A DNA stretch of 64,000 bases from Hemileia vastatrix. Lineage: Eukaryota > Basidiomycota > Pucciniomycetes > Pucciniales > Zaghouaniaceae. Of this stretch, positions 11,580-22,439 are shown piece by piece. The position numbers and the translations under genes are program-made. The notes under the pieces are model-generated. The model was not told where the DNA came from. It saw nothing but the letters and a program-made list of their open reading frames with translations, and did no database searches. The stretch spans positions 32,192,683-32,256,682 of the forward strand of contig JASXTE010000002.1 of NCBI GenBank assembly GCA_030280995.1, read 5' to 3'. The first letter of the stretch is position 1. Each line of letters begins with the position of its first letter.

Positions 11580-12780
11580 AGAAAGAAGAAAAAAGGAAGA
11601 AAAAATATAAAAAATGGAAAAAATGAAAAAAATGAAGAAAAAAATGAAAAAATGAAAAAATGAAAAAATGAAAAAATGAGAAAAATGAAAAAATGAAAAA
11701 AAAAATGAAAAAAAATGAAAAAAAAAATGAAAAAAATGAAAAAAATGGAAAAAAATGGAAAAAAATGGAAAAAAATGGAAAAAAATGGAAAAAAATGGAA
11801 AAAAATGGAATAAAATGGAAAAAAAATGGAAAAAAATGGAATAAAAATGGAAAAAAATGGAAAAAAATGAAAAAAATGGAAAAAAATGGAAAAAAGTAGA
11901 AAAAATTGGAAAAAATTGGAAAAAATTGGAAAAGATGGAAAAAAATGGAAAAAAATGGAAAAAAAATGGAAAAAAAATGGAAAAAAATAGAAAAAAAAAT
12001 GGAAAAAATTGAAAAAAATTGAAAAAAGTGGAAAAAAGTAGAAAAAAATGGAAAAAAATGGAAAAAAATGGAAAAAAATTGAAAAAAATGGAAAAAAATG
12101 GAAAAAAATGGAAAAAAATTGAAAAAAATGGAAAAAAATGGAAAAAAATGGAAAAAAATGGAAAAAAATGGAAAAAAAATGGAAAAAAATGGAAAAAAAT
12201 GGAAAAAAATGGAAAAAAACTGGAAAAAAATGGAAAAAAGTGGAAAAAAAATGGAAAAAAATGGAAAAATAATGGAAATAAATGGAAAAAATTGGAATTG
12301 AAATGGAAAAAAATGGAATTAAAAATGGAATAAAATGGAAATAAAATTGGAAAAAATGGATAAAAATGGGATAATAAATTGGATAAAAAATTTGGTAAAA
12401 AATGGATTTTAAATTGGATAATAAATGGATATAATTGGATAAAATTGGATTAAGATGGAAAATAATGGAAGAAATGGGAAAATATGGGATAAAATAGGTA
12501 AAAATTAATTAGAAAAAAATTATAATATGGAAAAATATGGAAAAATATAAATGTAAAATATGTTAAATAATGTAAAATAATGAAAATAAATGTAAAAAAA
12601 ATGCAAAAAATTGCAAAAAGATTGCAAAAAAATGCAAAAAAAATGCAAAAAAATGCAAAAAAAATGCAAAAAAAATGCAAAGAAATGCAAAAAAATGCAA
12701 AAAAATGCAAAGAAATGCAAAAAAATGCAAAAAAATGCAAAAAAAAATGCAAAAAATGCAAAAAATGGAAAGAAATTTGG
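11580..12780. repeat. A-rich minisatellite, GGAAAAAAT and GCAAAAAAAT units
   Basis: From left to right the array passes from GAAAAAAT units (about 11600-11720) to GGAAAAAAT or TGGAAAAAA units (about 11740-12300), then decays into GGATAAAAAT-like units, and finally becomes GCAAAAAA(A)T units (about 12600-12770). Long Lys/Asn/Trp/Met-rich frames on the plus strand and Phe-rich frames on the minus strand are by-products of the repeat and should not be annotated as genes. Confidence 0.9.
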
Positions 12781-13055
12781 AAAATTTGGAAAAATTTGAA
12801 AAAATTGGAATAAAAAAAGGAAGAAAAGGGAAAAAAAGGAAAGAAATATTGAGAAATATTGAGACAATCTGAAAAAAAATAAAAAACTTGAAAAAAATGA
12901 ATAAAAATTAAAAAGTACAAATAAATGTGAAAATATGAAAAAAAATGAAATAAAATGAAAACAACAAAAAAAATGAAAAATGGAAAATAAATGTAAAATT
13001 AAAAGTAAAATAAAGTAAAAAAAGCCAATTATAGCATAAAATAGTATCATTTTGT
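12781..13055. other. decayed edge of the minisatellite
   Basis: A-rich sequence with scattered GAAAAAAT-like remnants lies between the array and the next family A fragment. No gene is seen. Confidence 0.5.
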
Positions 13056-13316
13056 AGAAGCCCTATTTTAAGAGACTTAAGTAGCTAAATAAATTGCACT
13101 TAATAAGTAAAATTGATCTGTCAAGGTGAAATTGTAATATTATTAAATTTATAGTGCATATATTCAGCTTTTAAGTGATTTAAAGCACATTTATCAATTA
13201 TTTCAGCAAAATAATGTAAAAAATAGCTTTAAGACAGTATAAAATTTATGTAACCTTATTTCTAAGGTATTTGATACTACTTTAACTTATTTCCACTTAA
13301 TATTAAGTACATGAGT
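13056..13316 (-). repeat. family A fragment (copy A4, inner part)
   Basis: The reverse complement matches 6095-6330 and 9865-10085, including TTGACAGATCAATTTTACTT and the block near CTTAATATTAAGT. It is split from its 5' end by the solo LTR at 13322-14215 and is cut off on the left by the minisatellite. Confidence 0.7.
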
Positions 13317-13321
13317 ATATG

Positions 13322-14215
13322 TGTTGGCTTGTACAGTTGATGAGTATGTAAATTTACTTAGTTTCAAGGATAATAAAATGACAATTAAGTAGAATGGTCT
13401 GATGCAGGATAATTTGAGTAATAATTTTATAATATAATATGTCTCTTATTTATTCATTTCGATCAGTAAATTTTTAAATAAAGAATTTAATTATAAAATA
13501 AGTTATTTGTATTATTTATTTATGTCTAATGTATATAAGTTAATAAACTTTAATAAGTAAAAAGAGAGTATTCTAAAAAAACATAAAGGAAACACTTTTA
13601 TAGAAAAACTTAATACAACATGAATTTTGTTGAAGTCAAAAAAATCTTTGATAAGTGAATTCAATTTTTTATTATAAAATTAATTTAAGAGTGAAATCAA
13701 AAGATAAATTTAAAGATTAAATTAAGTTAAATAAAATAATTAGATTTCAATAAGATTAAGATATTTTAATTTTAAGTTTAATAAACAACACATTTAAATC
13801 ATCCCTTAAAGTTTTAAGAAAATGCCAAACCCTGTTTACTTACTTTCCCTGGCCCCCCTCTAGCCAACTTCAAGCAAGGTCTGAGTCCTAGTAATTACAT
13901 GTACTTAGATCTAGAACTAAGCCATAAGTTTAATTAAATTATTTGTATGTTTTTATTGATTTAATAAGTTTTTTATAAAAATGGAATGAAATTTAAATAA
14001 ATTAAAATAAAAATAAAATTATTTGTGTAATATAAAAACAATTTTAAGAGCTATAAAATTAATTGTAATATAGTTAATATTAATTACACACAATATGATA
14101 CTTAAAGAATTAGAAAAATTAATATTTTACTATTTTAATAATTAAGTAATTTAATATTTTAGTAATAATTTTAATCAGATCAGCTTAACCATGTTCAATA
14201 AGTTACTGGCTGACA
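13322..14215 (-). repeat. solo LTR, family D
   Basis: On the minus strand it begins TGTCAGCCAGTAACTTATTG and ends CAAGCCAACA. The 5-bp target ATATG is duplicated at 13317-13321 and 14216-14220, and family A sequence lies on both sides. Apart from the TGTCAGCCAG start it does not resemble families B or C, so it is treated as a separate LTR family of 894 bp. Confidence 0.85.
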
Positions 14216-14220
14216 ATATG

Positions 14221-14382
14221 CATGTATCTAAGGAATTCTAATGGAATATACTGTAGTATATAACTTATTTCACTTGTGTATACATATTGTATAAACTTAA
14301 CTTTTTTCTACATGGTTAATGCATGTTTCTATCATATTTTATATGCTTATTTTACTCAGTCCTGGGTATATCCAGGCTTACA
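14221..14382 (-). repeat. family A repeat, 5' end (copy A4)
   Basis: On the minus strand it begins TGTAAGCCTGGATATACCCA and then GGACTGAGTAAAA, a decayed version of the family A start. It is the most diverged of the four family A starts in the window. Confidence 0.65.
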
Positions 14383-14387
14383 ATTCC

Positions 14388-15180
14388 TTTGAAAGCCTAT
14401 GTGAAAAAAATCTTGGTTTTGGTGTTTTTGTACCCAGTACTGACTAATCATGATGAATAAGGGATGTGTTTTGATGACTTTTATGAACCAAAAAAAAAAA
14501 ATCTTGGGAAAAAATACACTGTTGAAATACATCTTTTCAGGGAAGGTGTATTTCATTAAATATTCCAGGCTTGATAACTTTTTTTGACATGTATATGTGG
14601 CATTTTAAGTAAGGTTTGAGACCCCCTACAACTGATTTTTTTGAAAAAACTTTGATGAACAAAATAATTTTTTCAATTATTTTAAATTAATATCTATCAT
14701 TCCATACTTTTTTTTTGTTTGGTGCTTGTATATACTATAACTTCCCTTAAATACTTTAGCCTTTATAATATATTTGATAATAATAGTTTTTTTTAACTTT
14801 AGAATATTATTAGTTACTTACTCTTCTGATTTATATTTAATTGAATGATTTTTTCAATGTGTCTATATTCTTGATTTTTTTCTCTTTTTAATTATTTTTA
14901 TTTTTGTGACTTTTATGGTTTTTATGAGTTTGATGATTTTTACAATTTGAATTAATTTGGTTAATTTAATTGTTTAATTATTTTGATTATTTTTTATAAA
15001 TTTTTGAATAATTTCAATTGTTTTGTTTTCATGATTTTTTTAATAATCTTTTAGAGTTATATATATTTATATATTTGATAATTTTTGAAATTATTTATTT
15101 TTATGATTTACATGATTTTTTTGAAAAATGTTAATTTTTATGATTTTTAGATTTATTGGATTCTTTTAGTTTTTCAAAAA
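14388..15180. other. AT-rich, TGATTTTT-type cryptic simple sequence
   Basis: From about 14870 the sequence is dominated by variations on TGATTTTTATGATTTTT. The same texture resumes at 20690-21230 on the other side of the Harbinger element, so the element appears to have split one tract. No gene is seen. Confidence 0.55.
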
Positions 15181-15511
15181 TTAGGGGGTATCAAAGTTGA
15201 GGGATCCCCAATAAGGGATCAGGAATTTTTTTTTCCAGGATCAGACATAATTAATTGCAGAAGATTATTATCCACTAGCCCCAGGGCTAATGGATAAGGA
15301 ATCCACAATAATGCATCATCCCACCTCTTATACCCCAATTTCCATTCCTAATTCCTGATCCCAAACTCATCAAATCCATGATGCATTTTTTTAAAGTGAC
15401 ATGACTTATAATTGCTGATTCCATCTTTAAGTCTTTCCTCACTCTATACTACTTAATTTTTGGTGGAAAACACTTAAAGTTTTTTTCTATCTACACATCT
15501 CAACTGCACAT

Positions 15512-16813
15512 TTGGCAGTGAATTCCCACTTCCCTCATCACATAAACCTTCAATCAACAACTATGAAACACCTCTCTACTAGGAAGCTACTTCACTCAAA
15601 CATGAATTCCATCCCTTTACTTTTAGTTCTTTACTATAAATTGGACACTGATTTGAAAGATTCTTTAGCCTATATGTATTTTCTTTCCAAAAAGTGTTAC
15701 ATAAACCCAAGGGAGCCAAATCTTCATCATGATCCCAGATATGATCTCTGCTCCATTCTCAACATTCCTCAACTATTTCAAACTTCTCCCAATTCTTTCT
15801 TCAAAATTTATCAAATTATCTAAAAACATCCTATCTTTCATTAAAATTCTCAAAATAAACAATGTGATCCTGCTATTCAACTTGTTGTTGTACTATGTCT
15901 CTTTGGATCAAATGTAAATGGTGTTTCTGTAAGATGCTTGGATAATCTCTTTAACATAGGATATGATACAGTGATATTATACACCAAGTGCTGTATGATT
16001 TCTATCCTTTCTCTTAATTCTTAAACACTTACTTGGCCAATTCCACAACATTTACTTGAATCATCTCAAGTAATGCAAGCCAAAGGTTTCCCTGGATGTG
16101 TAGATTTTGTTGATGGCACAACTATACCTTTGAGTCAAAAGACTGCTCATGATGGCAACAATTATTTTGATTGAAAAAACAGGTTTCTTCAAAATGTTCT
16201 CCAATTTCAAATCTTTCATAAAATAACTTTTTATCTTATTTTTAGATACTCTATTACCATTCAAATCGTCTGTGATTTCAACAAAAAGTTTATTGCTTTT
16301 CATAGTGGCTTCTCTGGCTCATGTCAAAATCTTCTTCTGTCTTCCAAAGAATGAGGATTTCTCAAAGTCCTGACTCATAATTTGATGAATCCCAGTTCCT
16401 CCTTGAAAACACATCATATGCAAGTGGAAAGTAAATTATACCTTCTTTATGTCGTGAAACTTTATAAAATGACCCCCAAAACCCCCTTCAATTATCATCT
16501 TTCCCAATCAAGATTACAGATTGAACATGCTATTGGTATTTTAAAGGGAAGATATTCTAGTCGCCAGGTGCTTAGAATCCAATTTCAAAAAAACTTGGAG
16601 ATCAAAACTACAAATCATTGGATCTTGACTTGAATAATAATCCAGAATAGCCTAGCTGATTTAAAGGATGAGTGGAATGATCTTTATGAAGAGGAGGATC
16701 CTGAACCAGCACCGGCTCTCTCCTCCCTTGAATCACAAAACATTCATTCAACCATCAGATGCTCTGTCATTATGCCAATCACCCTCCACCATTTTGACAC
16801 ACAACCCTTTTGA
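15512..16813 (+). pseudogene. PIF/Harbinger DDE transposase, broken
   Basis: Conserved blocks of the DDE_Tnp_4-type nuclease appear in order but in different frames. An N-terminal block lies at about 15512-15890. The block GCVDFVDGTTIPLSQ at about 16095 carries the first catalytic aspartate (DGTT) and ends in a stop after NNYFD. A block reading YSITIQIVCDFNKKFIAFHS follows at about 16245. The region expected to hold the second aspartate (about 16380-16425) reads NTSY in one frame, so that residue appears lost. The block with the catalytic glutamate, IEHAIGILKGRYSS, lies at about 16520. An acidic C-terminal block, LADLKDEWNDLYEEEDPEP, lies at about 16653. At least two stops and several frameshifts separate these, so it cannot make an active enzyme. 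Its product would have cut and joined the element ends together with the Myb/SANT partner. Confidence 0.8.
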
Positions 16814-17220
16814 TTTTTTGTTTTCATACTTTCTAAATATCAATTTTGTATACTTTATTCACTTGGCTTGTTATTTTTGTTTGTTGCATAGTCATTTTCT
16901 TTTTTGAATTAATGGTGAATATCTCTTTTTTGGATGGCTCATTGGTTTTCTTTCACCAGCTCAAAATGAAATTGCATATTTTTTCAGTTTTTCTTTTTTT
17001 CATTATTCACTCATATCCTTTTCCTCCTCTCCTCAGACATCCCTCAAATATTTTGGTTGCATTTTTTTAACTAATCTCACCAGGTAAGTCATTTTTTTCA
17101 TTTTTATTGAATTTTTATTTGCTAATCATGATTTTTTTTGCTTTTTTTTGCTTTTTTTTTGTTTTTTTTTGTTCTTTTTTTTTGTAAGTGCATCATTTAT
17201 TTTTTTTCAAGGTTAAACTA
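16814..17220. other. Harbinger interior, T-rich, no gene seen
   Basis: T-rich sequence with runs of TTTTTTTTG follows the transposase remnant. No conserved frame was recognised. Confidence 0.4.
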
Positions 17221-17511
17221 ATTTTTTTTTATTTCTCTCCCTCTTTTCTCTCCCTCTTTTCTCTCTTGTCCTGCTCTTTTTCCCTCCTTTCACCCCTTTC
17301 CCCCCTTATTCTCTTCCTCACCTTTCCCCCCCTTTAGGTGCTCTTTTTCCTCCCTTAATTCCCCCTTTGCCCTCGTTGGGCCCTTTCCCCCCCATTACTG
17401 CCTTTTACCCCCTTTAAGCCACCTCTCAACTCTCCCCCCCTCTCCCCTCCACTGCTTCCCTCTCTCCCCCCCTCCCCCCTCCCCTCTCACCTCACCTCCA
17501 CCCTCTACCTA
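17221..17511 (+). repeat. polypyrimidine arm of an imperfect inverted repeat
   Basis: This nearly pure C/T tract resembles the reverse complement of 17795-18015, sharing a block around GAGAGTTGAGAGGTGG and AAAGGGG-type runs in the same order. The two arms enclose the MITE at 17515-17713. Confidence 0.6.
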
Positions 17512-17514
17512 TTA

Positions 17515-17713
17515 AGGGGTATCAAAGTTAAAAATATTTCATCTCAAAATACCTCTTTTCTCATCCAAATCAACCATGATTATTTTTAAAAGATGCCATA
17601 TTGTGCCCCCAAAATACATTTTTACTGGGAATTAATGTTGAGTTTGTGGCTTTCTTTTTGTGTTGTGAAATACCTTTTAAAGAATTACAAATTTCTAACT
17701 TTGATACCCCCTA
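17515..17713. mobile_element. PIF/Harbinger MITE, 199 bp, nested
   Basis: The termini AGGGGTATCAAAGTT and AACTTTGATACCCCCTA are inverted repeats flanked by TTA at 17512-17514 and 17714-17716. It is the cleanest short copy of the family also seen at 939-2363 and 50652-50852, and it inserted into a larger Harbinger that has related ends. Confidence 0.85.
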
Positions 17714-17794
17714 TTAGCTAACAAATCACTTATCAATATTAGCTAATTAATTTAATAGCCAAATGAATCTCTTAGTGATTTGTTTAGCAATTAA

Positions 17795-18015
17795 GGGGGG
17801 GAGGAGGCAAGGTGAGAGGAGAGGGGAGAGTTGAGAGGTGGGCTAAAGGGGAGAAAAGGCCTAAAGAGTGGAAAAGGCACCTCAAGGGGGAAAAGGGGGG
17901 GAGGACCTGGTGAATAAGTGGGAGAAGGGGGCTTTGAGGACATAAAGAAGGGGGAGGGGGGTTGAGGACACCAAAGAGAGGTAAAAGACGTAGGCAAGGG
18001 GGGGTAATATGGGAG
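17795..18015 (+). repeat. polypurine arm of the inverted repeat
   Basis: This G/A-rich tract begins AGGGGGGGAGGAGGCAAGGT. It pairs imperfectly with 17221-17511. The proline-rich frame on the opposite strand (17791-18051) is a by-product of the composition. Confidence 0.6.
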
Positions 18016-18145
18016 TATGTAAAAGAAAATATTTTTTATTTTTATTAACATTTTATTTGTATTTATTTTGTTTTTTTTACAGAATATTATAAAAAAATTT
18101 TACAGCTCAAGCTAAATTAAAATTAAATTTGGTGTGTGTTTATAA

Positions 18146-18586
18146 TTTTGATATTTTATTTTTGGGAAAAATTCAAATGTTATTATTACTCATTCAGGAT
18201 TCCACAATAAGATTCATATCAATAGTAATGACACCAATTTTCTTACTTTTGGGATTTTCTCATACATCAATCTGATAACTGGCCAACCAATACCATCTCC
18301 AGCTAAAATAAAAGGACATGGCTTATATTTTTCAGACCATCAGTGCATGATTGATTTTGGTTTGGGAAGTGGCATGATTGAAACAATTTGGAACTCTTCT
18401 CAGGATCATCACCAAAAAACCAAAGCTCCACCTGGCTTGGAATCTTATCAAGAGCTCACACATTTCAGATGTTCACTTCAAATCAGTCAAAACTTAATCC
18501 ACCAAATAAACAAGGCAAAAAAAGAAGGTAAATTTTACAGATATGAAAAAATTCTATGTAGATCAAAAAAGTATGGGCATGAGTAG
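18146..18586 (+). pseudogene. fragment resembling TET/JBP-like 2OG-Fe(II) oxygenase
   Basis: One open frame runs from a stop at about 18145 to 18586; a possible splice acceptor CATTCAG ends at 18197. The order of short motifs resembles the C-terminal half of the double-stranded beta-helix of TET/JBP-type dioxygenases known to be expanded with transposons in basidiomycetes. These are an H-x-N-x-x-D element (HINSND), LTFGIFSYIN, a glycine turn and LYFSDHQCMIDF, GMIETIW, a histidine pair (DHHQK), and THFRCSLQIS. In active members HxD and a distal His bind iron and an Arg binds 2-oxoglutarate. Here the HxD position reads H-I-N and the Arg region is shifted, so it is probably inactive. The N-terminal half is not found. 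The family assignment rests on pattern memory and is moderate; the presence of a non-transposase gene fragment inside the transposon is clear. Confidence 0.45.
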
Positions 18587-19038
18587 AGTCATCAAATATT
18601 TTTTATTTTTTCATAATTTTTTTATATATAACTCTTTTATTTCAAATTCCTAAAATAAATTAATGGGCCAACAACCAAGAATTTTGGTTATACCCTTAAA
18701 ATGCATGAGGTAGTAATGCCTAATTTTTACAAGAATTTCAAGAATCTTGACTTGAAAGAATTTTGGTGATTCCCACACCTTCAAAAAAATGCAGGGGGGT
18801 ATTGGCAAATTTTCAAGTGAGACATGAAAATTTTATTTAAGAAAGAACTTTTAAAATTAAAATTCAAAATTTAACTAATGATGGATAGAGTAATGAATTA
18901 CTGGAAACTATTGTAAAATTATATGTAAAAATATTTATGAATAGTTGGATTATGGTAGAAATAAAACACAATGGTCATTAAAAAATTTTATTAGACATTC
19001 AATTTCCTCATATTATTTATTGGCTTTAACACATTCCA
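18587..19038. other. AT-rich Harbinger interior, no gene
   Basis: No conserved frame is seen between the oxygenase-like fragment and the 3' end of the minus-strand gene. Confidence 0.45.
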
Positions 19039-20110
19039 TTAAAAAAAATTATTATTTGAATTTTCTTTGAGATCATGCTTAAATTTCATCTGTTCCATTA
19101 AGTTTTGATGCTTGAGTATTTTCTCCTCTTTCTTTGATTTTTCAATACTAAGAGTTAGCTCAAATTTCTTCTCCTCCAAGTCTTGTGCCCTATCATCCTT
19201 CTGTAAAGAGAGCTCATACTTCCTCTCCTCAAAGCCTTGTGCCCTATCATCCCTCCTCAAAAAGAGCTTGTATTTTTGCTTTTCAAACTTTTGGTTCTCT
19301 TTAGCAACTTTCACTTGATCTAGAGTGATAATAAATATTAACAAAAAGTAGAAGAAAAGCAGAGTAAAGTATTAAGGGGTATGTGATTACTTACCAGCAT
19401 CACATTTCTCTATAAATTCTTCAATCAAAAAAAGGGGTTTGAGATGGAGTATCAATTTTTCTTCTTCTTTGAGAGTAGAAATTTAGACTAATTGAAGACC
19501 TTTGCTTTTTTTTCAAGGTTATATTTTCCTTCTCATCCTTTTTTCTGGCTTCTGAATCAGTTGATTGTGGCTCCTGCATTTTTTCTTCAGCCTTTTTAGA
19601 AATAATAAAATGTAAATAAAAAAAGGCATTGTTGAGTTAAAAGAAAAAAACATACTTGAGTTAGATCATTTTGATTTATATTTCCATGAGGATCTTTTGA
19701 AAATATATCTTGATTTGTGGAAGTTAAATGAAGGGAGGCTTGGGTAGAAGAAGAAGGAAAAATATTTATTTTGACATCATGTTTGTAGATAGAATCTTCA
19801 CCATCCAACATGTTTGCAGGATTAACATCAGCTCACTCTCCAAAAAAACATACATATCTTTATATTAATGACATAAAGATTCAAGTTTATCATCTATAGA
19901 TTTTATTACCTTACTGATATCAATGTCAGTAATACCAAAACCAGTGGAAGATGAAAGAGTCTTTGCCTTCTTGTATTTGGCTTGGTAATACTTGAAACTT
20001 TCAGACATCTGTTTAGGTAAAAGATCTTTCCTTTCCTTGTTCTAATTCCATAATTTTTTAGCCATTAGAAGATAACCATTAACTTTTGATGTGGGGGATG
20101 TCCTACTTTA
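19039..20110 (-). pseudogene. Harbinger Myb/SANT-type partner protein, broken
   Basis: On the minus strand an N-terminal part around 20040-19890 reads KYYQAKYKKAKTLSS and then TGFGITDIDIS, a spacing typical of the Myb/SANT-like proteins encoded by PIF/Harbinger elements. The C-terminal part (19319-19039) is a charged coiled coil with a near-repeat, RRDDRAQGFEERKYELSLQ and QKDDRAQDLEEKKFELTLS. The two are linked by exons with a well-formed 75-bp intron: donor GTAAGT at 19394 and acceptor CTCTAG ending at 19320, joining EKCDA to DQVKV in frame. A stop upstream (about 20070) and other breaks leave no full reading frame. In this superfamily the partner binds the termini and helps import the transposase. 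The gene converges with the transposase, the usual arrangement. Confidence 0.6.
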
Positions 20111-21574
20111 GTTGAATTTTCAGTGCCAAAACAAGAATCATAGTTAGATTTAGCTTTCAGCCAGCTGATAAGTATAAGATGATCATTATTTTATAGTTGA
20201 ACAATGTTTGATTTATTTTCTGAGAGGGGGAAATAAGGAGAAGTGCAATTTGAAGAACAACTTTGAGAAGGCTGCCTGTGAGAAGATCTATGATGTCAGG
20301 CCATGTTAAGATAATTGAAGATGAAAAGGAGAAAAAACAAGCAGATGAGATAGCGAGGTGTTCTGAATGGAGAGAATAGACAGGATAAGATGAGAATGGG
20401 AGTGCACAGCAAGGTAGAAGGCATATCCAGAGAGTAGTCAAAGATGTGGCTATAAATGAAAGTAGGCCAAGATGTGGTTATGAAAAATTGAGTAGAAAAC
20501 AGTCAGATAAGAGGTCAACTTTGACACGTAAAATTTCTAATAACCCAATTATTAGAAAAAATAATTGCAGAAGATAATTGGGATATAAAGATTTTTATCT
20601 GCAATTAATTTAATTGCAGATTGGTCAACTTTGATGCCCCCTATTATGAGAATTTTTAAAAAAAGTTAATTTTTTAAGTATTCTAAAGAAAAAAAATTTA
20701 ATATTTTAATTTAAATTTAAATTATTATTTATTATTATTTTTTTAATGACTTGAATGATTTTTTGACTTTCATGAAGTTTATAAATTTTATGATTATTAT
20801 GATCTTTTTTGCTTATATGATATTTGGGTTTTTTTCTTTTTTTAATGTTTCTTTAAAGAAAAAACTTTGAAATTAATGGTTTAGATGACTTCAATGATTT
20901 TATTCAAAAATTTGATTTTTATGCATTTTAAATTTCCTTAATTTTTATGATTTTTTTAATTTTATGAAATTTTTGATTTTTTTTATATTTCTGAATTTAT
21001 TGAAATGTTTGAGATTTTAACATTTTTTTTCTGAAGTTTTTGATTTTTATGTTTTATTTTTGGTGTTTTTGATTTTTTTTAAAACTTTTTTGATTTTTTC
21101 AATCTTATGATTTTTTTGATTTTCATGAAATTTATGATTTTTTTGAATTTGATGAATTTTATGAATCTAATGATTTTCATAAATTTTATGATTATTATAT
21201 TCAATTTTCCTTATTCTTTTTTCACAATAGTTTTTGATATTGATGTGTATTCTTTGAGTTGCTAAATTTATTTGAATACACTTAGAGGACTACAGTTGGA
21301 TTTTGATTATCATGTTGCATATTGCATATATATGTTAGGCAAGAAAAATGTTCAAATTGCCATATAAATTGTGACTTTTGACTATTACATGGGGGGACAA
21401 ATGTGATGTAACATCAATTTTTGTTGATCTTTCAGTAAGAATCTTGGTTCATGCAAGTTTTCCCTTTTTGTCATTGAACATGTAAATAGTAAATGCAGTA
21501 AATTATTAAAGATACATTGATTAGCTCTTGTTTTGTTATAGAAAACAGCCTTTTTTTTAAACACCAAACACCAT

Positions 21575-21640
21575 GCAATATGGGGGGAAGACTTGCTAGC
21601 AAGTCCACAACCTTGAACCCTAATTTATATCTTTTTGAGC
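21575..21640 (-). repeat. palindromic motif GACTTGCTAGCAAGTC with conserved flanks
   Basis: The 16-bp perfect palindrome spans 21590-21605. On the minus strand it is preceded by TTAGGGTTCAAGGTTG and followed by a C-run and CATATTGCATGGTG, the same layout as 2625-2695 and 35130-35185. The function is unknown; it could be a transposon end. Confidence 0.55.
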
Positions 21641-22439
21641 CCACTTTGAATTATTGATGAAACCACCAAGAAAAAATATTGAAATTCTGGTGAACTCAAT
21701 ATGAATACAACTTGAACATTTAATGAAGCATAGGTAATAATACTTTGAACAAATCTTGAGATATGAAGAATGAGATTTTTTTTAGTGAAATTTTAATACG
21801 GTGCAGACCACATCCAAATTATTCTGAAAAATACATATTTTTTAAACTATTTAAGCAGTTTCTTTTCAATTTTTTAAATAATAAACCCAAAGTATAGATT
21901 CTGCAAGATACCATCTGATATAATTATATAAGTTTCTTTGGCCAGCAATACACAGAGAAACTATAATTTAAAATATGTCAATTTGTTCATGAAAGATTAT
22001 TTAGTGCATTTATATTATTTATTGTATTATTTTCAAGAAATGAAAAAATTATATACTTATTTTATGACTAGATAGTATTGAATATTATAAATTATTAAAA
22101 TATCTAGAGATGGTACAAAAATCTTAAAAATCATGTTACAAAGACTTTACTTAGACATATAATTTTCAAATTCAATTGAAATACTATATCTTTCTAGTAA
22201 ATAAAAAAAAATTTTCATATTAATATTTATTAAAATTTATTTCCCTTCATCTTCAAAATTTTCAAAATATTAAAATGTAGACTTTTATTTGATTTAAGTA
22301 AATGAAGAGAATAAAAGTATGGGACTTGTGGATTTTTAGGATTCAAGGAATTTCTGTTCCCACTCTTTGTAACATATTTTATATATTTTATATTTTTTGT
22401 ATATTTTCTTTGTATTACTATCTTCTATTATTGTCTTTT

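Larger units (their letters stand above)
15184..20643 (+). mobile_element. PIF/Harbinger DNA transposon, degenerate
   Basis: The left end GGGGGTATCAAAGTTGA and right end TCAACTTTGATGCCCCCTA form terminal inverted repeats, flanked by TTA at 15181-15183 and 20644-20646. The subterminal motif AATTGCAGAAGAT occurs near both ends. The 5.46 kb interior holds the two genes typical of this superfamily, a DDE nuclease (+) and a Myb/SANT-type protein (-), both broken. It also holds a third gene fragment resembling a TET/JBP oxygenase, a nested MITE and a pyrimidine/purine inverted repeat. It is no longer autonomous, but copies such as this one would have supplied transposase to the MITEs at 939, 17515 and 50652. 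Confidence 0.85.

Noticed and set aside
11580..12780. CRISPR-like repeat array
   Set aside because: There are no unique spacers, the units are 8-10 bp, and the context is a eukaryotic transposon-rich region.
11693..12872. Long Lys/Asn/Met-rich open frames (plus) and Phe-rich frames (minus)
   Set aside because: They follow the GGAAAAAAT and GCAAAAAAAT units exactly and exist in several frames at once; compositional artefact, not proteins.
17791..18051. Proline-rich minus-strand frame
   Set aside because: It lies entirely in the polypurine arm of the inverted repeat; composition explains it.
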